Shown: one piece after another, positions 9,647 to 17,029 of the stretch
How the letters are laid out: each line of letters begins with the position of its first letter
How positions within the stretch are numbered: the stretch's first letter is position 1
Assembly: GCA_003133225.1 (NCBI GenBank)
Contig: PKWL01000016.1
Location: forward strand, 1 to 64,000
DNA length: 64,000 bases
Direction of reading: 5' to 3'
From: Janthinobacterium sp.
Lineage (GTDB): Bacteria > Pseudomonadota > Gammaproteobacteria > Burkholderiales > Burkholderiaceae_D
The notes under the pieces: generated by a model
The model's input: only the letters and a program-made list of their open reading frames with translations
Databases searched by the model: none
What the model was told of the DNA's origin: nothing
Position numbers and translations under genes: made by a program

Positions 9647-11386
9647 ATGAACAAAACTTTGCTAGCGGCAGCCATTGCTCTTGCCTTTGGGTTGAACGCC
9701 CAGGCGCAAGACAATGCAACCAATTCTGCTAAAAGTCCGAGTGGCGGCTTGACCCAGTCGGCCATCACGAATTCGACCCAGTCAGGTGCCGGTGCTTCTG
9801 CCAATCAAGATTCCACGACATCGCAAAACGATAACTCGTCTCAAAACAATAGCAGCGGCGCTGCCGATGCCTTGTCGCGCGGGTCCGCAGCGGCCAATAA
9901 CGGGTCGACGTCCTCAGTCACCGGTTCGTTTAACAGCACCACCGCGACAGCCGTTAGCAATTTGAGCGGCACGGTGTCCGGCAATTCGATCTGGGGAATT
10001 GGCAATACTGCCACAAATAGCGGCAATGCCAATGGCGGCGCTGCGAAGGGCGGCACTGGCGGTAATGGCACAGGAGGCTCCGCACGTGGTGCCAATGGTG
10101 CCGCGGGCGGCACGGCCGTTGGCGCCAATGGCGCCGCCGGCGCGAGTGGCGGCTTCGCCATAGTTGGCAGCGCGAAAAGCGGCAGTGCGACAGTTGGCGC
10201 TAGCATAGCCGGCGACGGCGGCAACGGCGGCAATGCGAGCAAGGCGACGAGCGGTAAGGGCGGCGCGGGCGGCGCTGGTGGCGTTGGCGGCTCCGGCGGC
10301 TCCGGCGGCGTGGCGATTGGTGGCTACGGCGGCAACGCTGGCAAGGGCGGCACCACAATTGCCGGCAGCGGCGGCAACGCCAGTGCGAAAGGGGGCAACG
10401 GCGCTGCCAGCGGTCTAGCCAAGGCCGGTAACGGCGGCGTTGGCGGCAAGGCAGCTGGTGCCCTCGGCGGTATGGGCGGCAATGGCGGTAAAGGTGCGAA
10501 TGGCGCGAATGGCGGTAGTGGCGGCCTTGCGGCCGGCGGCATCGCGGCAGCGTTAAGCGGCGCGAAAGGGGCTGGCGCGAGCGGCGGCTCGTCCACTGCC
10601 ACCAGCGGCAATATAACGGTACCCGCGACCGGCGGTACTAACACGACCGGAACCGCCGGCGCCGGCGCCGGCGGCTCCGCTACGGGCGGCGCCGGGATGA
10701 CGGGCGCCAGCGCTGCCACGGGCGGCGTGGCAACGGGAGGCGCCGGTGGCATGGGCGGCAATGGCTCGACGACGGGGTCCGGTGGCGGCGGCGGCATGGC
10801 TACCAATACGGCCGGTTCGGGAGCTTCCGGCGGCAACGCCACGAGCGGTACCGGCGGCAACGGCGCTGCCTTAACCAGCAGCGGCGGTGCCGGCGGTACG
10901 GCAACCGGCGGCGCCACTGGCGCAGGCGGTTCTGGCGGCGCCGCAATGACGGCAGGTGGCGCTGGCGGTGCCGGCGGTGCCGGAGCTGCCGGCGGCAGTA
11001 GCGGCTCGGCGTCCAATACCGGTGGTAATGGCGCGGCCGGTGGCAACGCGACGGGCGGCACGGCCACCACTGGAGCCGCAACTAACGGCAGTGCTACGGC
11101 CGGTGCCGGTGGCGCTGGTGGCGCCGGTGGCTCTAACACGGGCGGTGCCGGTGGCGCTGGTGGCAGCAATACGGCCGGTGCGGGTACCGGCGGGACGGGC
11201 ATGGGCGGTACCGGCGGCGCAGGTGGCAACATCAGCGTGACGACCGGTGCTTTCAACATGTCCAACACCATGACGGGTGCAGCGCAGTCGGCAGCAGGCA
11301 TCATGGTCATTAGCCAAAACAGCGGCATGGCTTCCTTCATCCAGCAAAGCGTCAACGTGCAGTCCAATCTGACTCTCGGGCATTAA
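9647..11386 (+). CDS. secreted glycine-rich low-complexity protein (adhesin/amyloid-like, unrecognised family)
   Basis: The 579-residue protein begins with a clean signal peptide (MNKTLLAAAIALAFGLNAQA, cleavage before QD). Residues 22-85 are Ser/Asn/Gln-rich. Residues of about 125-530 are a GG-x repeat region resembling PE_PGRS or glycine-rich surface proteins, with no cysteine and only single Trp and Tyr residues. A distinct non-repetitive C-terminus follows (ISVTTGAFNMSNTMTGA, then SQNSGMASFIQQSVNVQ). AGGAA precedes the ATG and a sigma-54-like promoter lies 72 bp upstream. The next gene is also secreted and ends in a related QNSG motif, so the two may act together at the cell surface. That role is inference. 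Confidence 0.8.
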   Translation: MNKTLLAAAIALAFGLNAQAQDNATNSAKSPSGGLTQSAITNSTQSGAGASANQDSTTSQNDNSSQNNSSGAADALSRGSAAANNGSTSSVTGSFNSTTATAVSNLSGTVSGNSIWGIGNTATNSGNANGGAAKGGTGGNGTGGSARGANGAAGGTAVGANGAAGASGGFAIVGSAKSGSATVGASIAGDGGNGGNASKATSGKGGAGGAGGVGGSGGSGGVAIGGYGGNAGKGGTTIAGSGGNASAKGGNGAASGLAKAGNGGVGGKAAGALGGMGGNGGKGANGANGGSGGLAAGGIAAALSGAKGAGASGGSSTATSGNITVPATGGTNTTGTAGAGAGGSATGGAGMTGASAATGGVATGGAGGMGGNGSTTGSGGGGGMATNTAGSGASGGNATSGTGGNGAALTSSGGAGGTATGGATGAGGSGGAAMTAGGAGGAGGAGAAGGSSGSASNTGGNGAAGGNATGGTATTGAATNGSATAGAGGAGGAGGSNTGGAGGAGGSNTAGAGTGGTGMGGTGGAGGNISVTTGAFNMSNTMTGAAQSAAGIMVISQNSGMASFIQQSVNVQSNLTLGH

Positions 11387-11519
11387 AGCACGGCCCGTGG
11401 CGCGAACTTGTTTTGCGCCACGGCATTTCGTGAGTCAGAAAATAGGTGGCCAGCGCTTCGGTCCGGCACTTTGGACTGCGCTGGCTGCTGTTAGCGCGCT
11501 GAGGAGACGAGGGGAAGCC

Positions 11520-11993
11520 ATGCAATTCAAACACCATTTTTACATGAGCCTGCTGGTACTATCCGGCACGCCACTGTCGGTCTGGGCGGCGCCACCCGAG
11601 CAGCAAGCGGGCGCACCCAAGGCGGCGCAGCCAGCACCCGCGTGGAATAGGGATGCCGCGCCACAACAAGGTTTGGCCCCAGCGGCGCCGCAAACGGCGT
11701 CCGCCATCGGGATCTTGAGCGCAGCAGTGTCGGCGCCAGCGAAATTTAAATTGGCGCAGGCGGCCCCGCTCGATCAGCTTGACCAACTGCGTGGCGGCAC
11801 CGAAACGGTCAACAATAGTGCCGCCTTGAGCGGCATCGTGACGGGCAATACGGCCATCAATGTCAATACCGGGTCCAATATCATCGACGGCGGCGCTTTT
11901 GCCAATTTTTCCGGTGTGCCGATCGTGGTCCAAAATTCTGGGGCGAATGTGTTGATTCAGAATTCGACCATTATCAATTTACAAATGAAATAA
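11520..11993 (+). CDS. secreted protein with QNSG C-terminal motif, partner of preceding gene
   Basis: The 157-residue protein starts at 11520, with GAGGAG about 14 bp upstream; the open frame extends further 5' but lacks a start-like context. A signal peptide (YMSLLVLSGTPLSVWA) is followed by a Pro/Ala/Gln-rich linker to about residue 85 and a conserved-looking C-terminal third rich in Asn, Ser and Ile (SGIVTGNTAINVNTGSN, GAFANFSG, VVQNSGANVLIQNSTIINLQ). The GAF...QNSG...IQxS pattern is also present at the end of the glycine-rich protein encoded 133 bp upstream. I do not recognise the family. Export and joint function with its neighbour are inferred. Confidence 0.75.
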   Translation: MQFKHHFYMSLLVLSGTPLSVWAAPPEQQAGAPKAAQPAPAWNRDAAPQQGLAPAAPQTASAIGILSAAVSAPAKFKLAQAAPLDQLDQLRGGTETVNNSAALSGIVTGNTAINVNTGSNIIDGGAFANFSGVPIVVQNSGANVLIQNSTIINLQMK

Positions 11994-12027
11994 ACTTGAG
12001 CCATCTCCGCCGGGTCAACTAGCTGCG

Positions 12028-13287
12028 CTAAAGGGCCGGGGCGGACCGATGGTCTATGCCTGCCCCGATCACACCGGTTTTGGCGAGACGCTCGATGGCC
12101 GTGGAGTCCAGCCCCAGCACTGCAGCGAGCACATCGTGCGTATGCTGGCCCAACAACGGCGGCGCATTGCGATATTCAACGGGCGTTTTCGACATACGGA
12201 TCGGACTGGCGACCAGCGCTACGGTTCCAGCCGTCGGATGCGGCAGCTCGATTTTCATACCCCGTGCCCGTACTTGCGCATCCTCGAATACGTGCGCCAG
12301 ATCGTTGATCGGTCCGCACGGTACGCCGGCCGGTTCGAGCAAAGATATCCATTCTCGTGTCGTGCGCATGACGCTCGTCTGGCGAATCAACGGCACCAAT
12401 ATCTCGCGATGCAAGACGCGGTCCGCATTTTTGGCGAAGCGCGCATCGAGAGCCCATTGCGGCTGCTCTACCACCTCGCAAAACCGGGCAAACTGGCTGT
12501 CGTTGCCAACGGCCAGGATCATGTCGCCGTCGGAAGTCGGAAAATCCTGATAAGGCACGATGTTCGGATGCGCGTTGCCCAAACGCGTGGGCGTTACTCC
12601 CGTCGTCAGGAAATTCATGTTCTGGTTTGCCAGGCAAGCGACCTGAACATCGAGCAAGGCGAGATCGATATACTGTCCTGCGCCCGTTCGATCCCGGTGC
12701 GCCAGCGCCGCCAGTATCGAGGTGCTCGCATAAAGGCCCGTCAGCACGTCCGTTAGCGCCACCCCGACTTTCATCGGCCCGGCCCCATGCTCGCCATCCT
12801 TGCGCCCCGTGAGGCTCATCAACCCGCCCAGCCCCTGGATCAGGAAGTCGTATCCGGCCCGGGGCGCGTAAGGGCCGTCCTGGCCGAAGCCAGTGATCGA
12901 ACAATAGATGAGGCCGGGGTTGACTGCCATTAACGATGCGTAATCGAGCCCATACTGCTGCAAGCGGCCGACCTTGAAATTTTCGATCACGATGTCGGAG
13001 CGGGCCGCCAATTCGCGCACCAGGGCTTGCCCTTCGGCTTGCGTAAAGTCGATGGTGACCGACTTCTTGTTGCGATTGGCGCACAGATAATAGGCCGCCT
13101 CCGACGTGTCTTCGCCGTGCGCGTCCTTCAGATAAGGAGGGCCCCAGGCGCGGGTGTCGTCGCCGACGCCGGGGCGTTCGACCTTGATCACCTCGGCGCC
13201 GAGATCGCCGAGTATTTGGCCGGCCCATGGGCCGGCCAAGATGCGCGACAGGTCAAGCACTCGAATGTGAGACAGTGCTCCAGCCAT
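12028..13287 (-). CDS. CaiB/BaiF-type CoA transferase (family III)
   Basis: The 419-residue protein matches class III acyl-CoA transferases: N-terminal IRVLDLSRILAGPWAGQILGDLGAEVIKVE, the nucleotide/CoA-binding region KKSVTIDF, and the catalytic Asp in the GYDFLIQGLGGLMSLTG block. These enzymes move CoA between carboxylic acids. The start at 13287 is preferred because AAGGAG lies 7 bp upstream, whereas the longer frame adds 29 unrelated residues. It is a single gene with no dehydrogenase or dehydratase partner, so the acyl substrate cannot be inferred. Confidence 0.9.
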   Translation of the reverse strand: MAGALSHIRVLDLSRILAGPWAGQILGDLGAEVIKVERPGVGDDTRAWGPPYLKDAHGEDTSEAAYYLCANRNKKSVTIDFTQAEGQALVRELAARSDIVIENFKVGRLQQYGLDYASLMAVNPGLIYCSITGFGQDGPYAPRAGYDFLIQGLGGLMSLTGRKDGEHGAGPMKVGVALTDVLTGLYASTSILAALAHRDRTGAGQYIDLALLDVQVACLANQNMNFLTTGVTPTRLGNAHPNIVPYQDFPTSDGDMILAVGNDSQFARFCEVVEQPQWALDARFAKNADRVLHREILVPLIRQTSVMRTTREWISLLEPAGVPCGPINDLAHVFEDAQVRARGMKIELPHPTAGTVALVASPIRMSKTPVEYRNAPPLLGQHTHDVLAAVLGLDSTAIERLAKTGVIGAGIDHRSAPAL

Positions 13288-13726
13288 GATGGACTCCTTG
13301 GGGGTTGATAACGATTGGAAAAATGCCTGGATCCTCGTTTGGGCGCGGCCTTGGGATCGGGGCGTCGATGTCATGCGTGCCTAGTGTCATATTGACCGCT
13401 TCCAGATTCACCCGATGGCCGCATGACCCTGAATTGGCCGCAGACGCCATTGCCGCCCAACACATTGCCGCCCAACATATCGCGCCACCCGCATCGCCCA
13501 GCATCGTCCTAAGCAGTTGGCCGGTTCAATAGTAGCGCGTTCATGGACGGGCGATGATTCCTTGTTCACATGGCGCGTGGCAGATGGCCCGATTCGTCGC
13601 ATCCCGCTGTAATCCGAACGCAGTCCCGCATTCCCACCCAATTACGACCTTCTCGCCGAAGCGATGTATGCATGGCTTCATGCCGCAAGTGCGAGCGCTC
13701 GGCATCGACAGTCAAGCACCGAATTT
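13288..13726. other. intergenic between CoA transferase and lrgB
   Basis: No supportable gene. It contains a perfect tandem duplication of the 15-mer cattgccgcccaaca at 13448-13462 and 13463-13477. No terminator is apparent. Confidence 0.4.
13448..13477. repeat. 15-bp tandem duplication
   Basis: Two directly adjacent identical copies of cattgccgcccaaca in non-coding DNA; probably a replication-slippage product. Confidence 0.8.
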
Positions 13727-14476
13727 TCAAGGCAAAAAGCGCACCACCAGCGGTATCAACCAGGGGGCCAAGATGGCCGTCAAGATTCCATTTAAGCCCA
13801 TGCCGAGTCCGGCGAATGCGCCCATTTCCGGGCTCACCTGAAATGCCCGCGCCGTGCCTATGCCGTGCGAGGCAACTCCCAGCGCAAAGCCGCGCACTTC
13901 ATGGGAATCGATGCGCATCCAGTTAAACAAAAAACGCGCGAAAACGGCACCGAAAATGCCGGTGCTAATGACCAGTATCGCCGTCACCGCAGGCAGACCG
14001 CCCAACTTTTCCGACACGGCCATGGCGATCGGCGTCGTTGCCGATTTTGGCCCGATGGACGCGGCAAGCTGATAACCCCCGCCCATCAAAACCATGATCG
14101 CGACGGCTGACACAATGGCGGTGGCCGATCCCAAAGTTAGGCCGCAAAACAAGGGCAGAAATGAACGCCGCAGCCGCGGCAACTGGCGCGCCAGGGGAAT
14201 TGCGAGCGCGACAGTGGCGGGCCCGAGCAGAAAGTGAACAAATTGCGCGCCCGAAAAATAATTTCGATAGGACATGCCACTGACGGCCAGCATGCCGCAC
14301 ACCAGGGCAATCGCAATCGCAACGGGATTGGCGAGAGGCGAAAAATGGGAGCGCGCGTACAGCCAATGCGCGCCTACATACGCACACAAAGTCATGGTCA
14401 AGCCAAGTAATGGTGATGCGGCAAGATAAACCCAGATCAATCCAAATTCAGGCAGTTTATGCATCGCGCTTCTCAT
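13727..14476 (-). CDS. lrgB: LrgB/CidB-family membrane protein
   Basis: The 249-residue inner-membrane protein has the LrgB core (PKSATTPIAMAVSEKLGG and GVASHGIGTARAF) and several hydrophobic segments. LrgB acts with the holin-like LrgA encoded immediately upstream; the pair is linked to murein hydrolase control, and in some species to pyruvate or glycolate export. The gene overlaps the end of lrgA by 20 bp. An AGGGA site lies 7 bp before 14476; an in-frame ATG at 14464 is an alternative start. The assignment is secure and the transported solute is unknown. Confidence 0.9.
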   Translation of the reverse strand: MRSAMHKLPEFGLIWVYLAASPLLGLTMTLCAYVGAHWLYARSHFSPLANPVAIAIALVCGMLAVSGMSYRNYFSGAQFVHFLLGPATVALAIPLARQLPRLRRSFLPLFCGLTLGSATAIVSAVAIMVLMGGGYQLAASIGPKSATTPIAMAVSEKLGGLPAVTAILVISTGIFGAVFARFLFNWMRIDSHEVRGFALGVASHGIGTARAFQVSPEMGAFAGLGMGLNGILTAILAPWLIPLVVRFLP

Positions 14477-14825
14477 CTTTATTTCCCTGCAGCGAGATGA
14501 CGGCGCGCGTGACCGCGCTCGTCACGGCCAGCGTCAGGAGCGTACTCACCATCACGGAGACCACGATCGCCAGCCAGTGTCCGCTAATGCTGGACGCCGA
14601 CACGACAATGCCGACACCGGCAGGGACGAACAACAAGGACAAGTGGCGCAGCAACTGGGTGCCCGTTTCTTCAATCTGTGCGAGCAGCCTGGGTGCGACT
14701 AGCAATGCGCCAAACAAGAGCAACATGCCGACCACGGGACCGGGAATCGGCAAACCCAGTGCAAAGACCATCCCCTCGCCAAGGCACTGAAAAATCAGTA
14801 GGGTCGCGAATGTTGCGAGCATCAT
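14457..14825 (-). CDS. lrgA: LrgA/CidA-family holin-like protein
   Basis: This small membrane protein (122 residues) has four predicted hydrophobic segments and the LrgA signature GLPIPGPVVGMLLLFGAL followed by LSLLFVPAGVGIV. AGGAGA lies just upstream of the ATGATG start. It overlaps lrgB and forms an operon with it. An FNR-like palindrome at 14990-15003, about 170 bp upstream, may control the operon or the divergent cupin gene. Confidence 0.9.
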   Translation of the reverse strand: MMLATFATLLIFQCLGEGMVFALGLPIPGPVVGMLLLFGALLVAPRLLAQIEETGTQLLRHLSLLFVPAGVGIVVSASSISGHWLAIVVSVMVSTLLTLAVTSAVTRAVISLQGNKDEKRDA

Positions 14826-14989
14826 ATTCTCCTAGCGCGCCACGACCGGAGCGCACGATTTATTTCAAAAAAACATTCTGGCAATGGGTGAATCGCCTTC
14901 ATGGTTTAGGCTTAGTACCACGGCGTAAGACGGCACCAACGACGATGTCAAACGCCCCTTCCTTCTCCCGAACGGGCGCGAATGGTTGA

Positions 14990-15003
14990 TTGAATTATAT
15001 CAA
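14990..15003. promoter_or_regulatory. FNR/CRP-family-like palindrome
   Basis: TTGAATTATATCAA: one mismatch to TTGAT-N4-ATCAA. It lies between divergent lrgA (start 14825) and the cupin gene (start 15232). It is the weakest but one of seven such sites in the window. Confidence 0.4.
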
Positions 15004-15231
15004 ATTGGCCGGATGCTAGAGACGCCGCCATGGCCGATGGGGGCGATCGTTTTGCGGCTGAGAAAAGCGTTGCTTTGCCTTTCGTAAAGATGATTCCGGT
15101 ATTTAAACTTTTCCTTGCACGGCTTGTCGAATCAAGACAAGACACTACTGAGGCAGCGACGCCGCGATTAAGGCCTTTTTAGGCGGGTTATCGCATGACA
15201 GACAACATCTTCACCTTGCCAAGGAGCCGCC

Positions 15232-15654
15232 ATGCGCGACAGCAGCGAAACCAAATTTTCCCATGTGAAACCAGCCGACACCGCCTTCAAAAGCGGAGGC
15301 TTGCGCGACTTTTTTCAATACCGTGACCTGGGTATCGCCGAGGCGACCAATGGCAAGGTCTTAGCGCACCTGGTGCGGGCAAACAGCGCGCCGGAAGTGG
15401 GTACCGGATGGCACCGGCACGAGGCCGATTTCCAAATAGTCATCATGACCAAGGGCTGGGCGCGTTTCATGTATGAAGACCAATTGACCTTGGTCGAGGC
15501 CGGCGACGTGGTGCACCAGCGCCCCGGCATCCGCCATTACTTGTTCGACTATTCACCCGATATGGAGTATTTGGAGATCGTCAGTCCGGCCGATTTCAAG
15601 ACCATTGAGGTCGCTCCCGTGTGTGAGACGCCGCCGCCGACGCCGTGGAAGTAG
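15232..15654 (+). CDS. cupin-domain protein
   Basis: This 140-residue single-domain cupin shows motif 1 (GTGWHRHEADFQIVIMTKGWARF), with metal-binding His residues in WHRHE, and motif 2 (VEAGDVVHQRPGIRHYLFDYS). It probably binds a divalent metal and forms a cytosolic beta-barrel. AAGGAG lies 5 bp upstream of the ATG. Members of this family are usually of unknown function. There is no operon partner; it is divergent from lrgAB across 400 bp. Confidence 0.82.
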   Translation: MRDSSETKFSHVKPADTAFKSGGLRDFFQYRDLGIAEATNGKVLAHLVRANSAPEVGTGWHRHEADFQIVIMTKGWARFMYEDQLTLVEAGDVVHQRPGIRHYLFDYSPDMEYLEIVSPADFKTIEVAPVCETPPPTPWK

Positions 15655-15941
15655 ATTGTCTTGCGTTTAATCTGGCCAGATGATGTGCCAGGCGTTCGAC
15701 CTTGTTTAAACGGCTGTTAGCCCGTTTTGGCGCTGGCCGGCATGGGCTAGCGGCAGCCGTCGAAAAAAATCAGCACGCCCTTTCAGATGTGATTTTTTAA
15801 AATCAAGGACAACGCTGCCGTTTTGTGCGCTGTCGAACAGATCGGATGGTTCATTTCGCGCATTCTTAAGAGGCGGCCAATGGCAACCCAAGTCAAGGAC
15901 CGAGCGAAGACGCACTAACTATGCATGAAGGGGGAAGTCAC

Positions 15942-16763
15942 ATGTTACGCAGCATGAACGATCTGGAGGGCAATGCGATTCTTGCGAGCGACGGCGCCAT
16001 CGGCCACGTGAAGGATTTTTATTTCGATGACGAAACGTGGGTCATCCGCTATCTCGTTGTCGACACCGGCAACTGGCTTTTGAGTCGGAAAGTGTTGATC
16101 TCGCCCATGGCGCTCGGGCGGCCGGACTGGGCCGAAAAAATACTGCCCGTCTCGATCACGAAACAGCAAGTGCAAGACAGTCCTGACATTGATACCGAGA
16201 AGCCGGTTTCACGTCAGCATGAAGTACAGTATCTCGGCTATTACGGCTATCCTTATTACTGGGGCGGGGGCGGGCTCTGGGGTAATGGCGCATACCCGAG
16301 CCTGATGATGCAAGGCTTCGAGGGTTTCGTCACGGAACCCAATGGCGCAGCGCCAGAAACGCAAAGCGCTTACGCCGGGGCGCAAGCGGCGCCCGCTGCG
16401 CGCCACCAGCATGACGATGTCCATTTGCGTAGCTGCAAGGAAGTGATGACATACCACATCCATGCCGCCGACGGCGACATCGGCCATGTGCACGGCATGT
16501 TAATTGATGAGGAAACGTGGGCCGTGCGCTACCTCATCGTCGATACCAGCAAATGGTGGCTCGGTCACCAGGTGCTGGTGTCGCCCACGTGGATCAAAGA
16601 CGTAAGCTGGCCCGATGCGGCGGTCTCTGTCAATTTGACGCGGCAGGCAGTGCAAGACGCTCCGCCCTATGACGCGGCAATGCCGCTAGAGCGTCAGCAG
16701 GAAATGGCCATCCACGACCATTATGGGCATCCAGGCTATTGGGCATCCGACCTTAAACGATAA
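15942..16763 (+). CDS. protein with two PRC-barrel domains
   Basis: With the start at 15942 the protein has 273 residues and two PRC-barrel repeats. The first begins LRSMNDLEGNAILASDGAIG (about 2-75); the second begins YHIHAADGDIGHVHGMLIDE (about 168-245). Each contains the same core, ETW(A/V)(I/V)RYL(V/I)VDT, followed by a Trp-rich strand. The linker is Tyr/Gly-rich (YYGYPYYWGGGG). Ribosome binding site AAGGGGGA lies 6 bp upstream, which makes 15942 preferable to the ATG at 15921. Double PRC-barrel proteins of this type are often stress-associated; no partner is visible here. Confidence 0.87.
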   Translation: MLRSMNDLEGNAILASDGAIGHVKDFYFDDETWVIRYLVVDTGNWLLSRKVLISPMALGRPDWAEKILPVSITKQQVQDSPDIDTEKPVSRQHEVQYLGYYGYPYYWGGGGLWGNGAYPSLMMQGFEGFVTEPNGAAPETQSAYAGAQAAPAARHQHDDVHLRSCKEVMTYHIHAADGDIGHVHGMLIDEETWAVRYLIVDTSKWWLGHQVLVSPTWIKDVSWPDAAVSVNLTRQAVQDAPPYDAAMPLERQQEMAIHDHYGHPGYWASDLKR

Positions 16764-16881
16764 GTGACCGTGCTGGTTTGGTGGCGGCCCTTGCGAGCTG
16801 CGGCGCCCGCATAAAAAAATCGCGCCGGCGCCGGCAGCCACGGCCTCATGGGCTGGTCTGCAAACGGATGAGTTTTCGCCG

Positions 16882-16915
16882 CGCCTTGAAGATTCAATCG
16901 CCTTGAAGATTCAAT
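16882..16915. repeat. 17-bp tandem duplication
   Basis: Two adjacent identical copies of cgccttgaagattcaat in the space between the convergent PRC-barrel and GGDEF genes. Confidence 0.85.
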
Positions 16916-17029
16916 CTTGTGTGAGTTAATTTCAGGTAATGGCGTAGGCGAGTGTAGTTTGCCGTTTTCGCTACTGCCCGGTTTTGGTCGATTCGTTCTG
17001 GCTTAAAAAAGCACATGCGACCGGGTCCC

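Noticed and set aside
10021-11220. Glycine-rich coding repeats as a possible CRISPR or satellite array
   Set aside because: Repeats are degenerate GGC-type codons in one open frame, with no constant repeat/spacer structure.
9841-11383. Long Pro/Ala- or Arg-rich open frames antisense to the glycine-rich gene
   Set aside because: They are the complement of GGC/GCC codon repeats and have no signal peptide, ribosome binding site or family match; the sense frame has all of these.
12049-13228. Open frames overlapping the CoA transferase on both strands
   Set aside because: The minus-strand CaiB/BaiF protein matches its family end to end; the others are compositional shadows.
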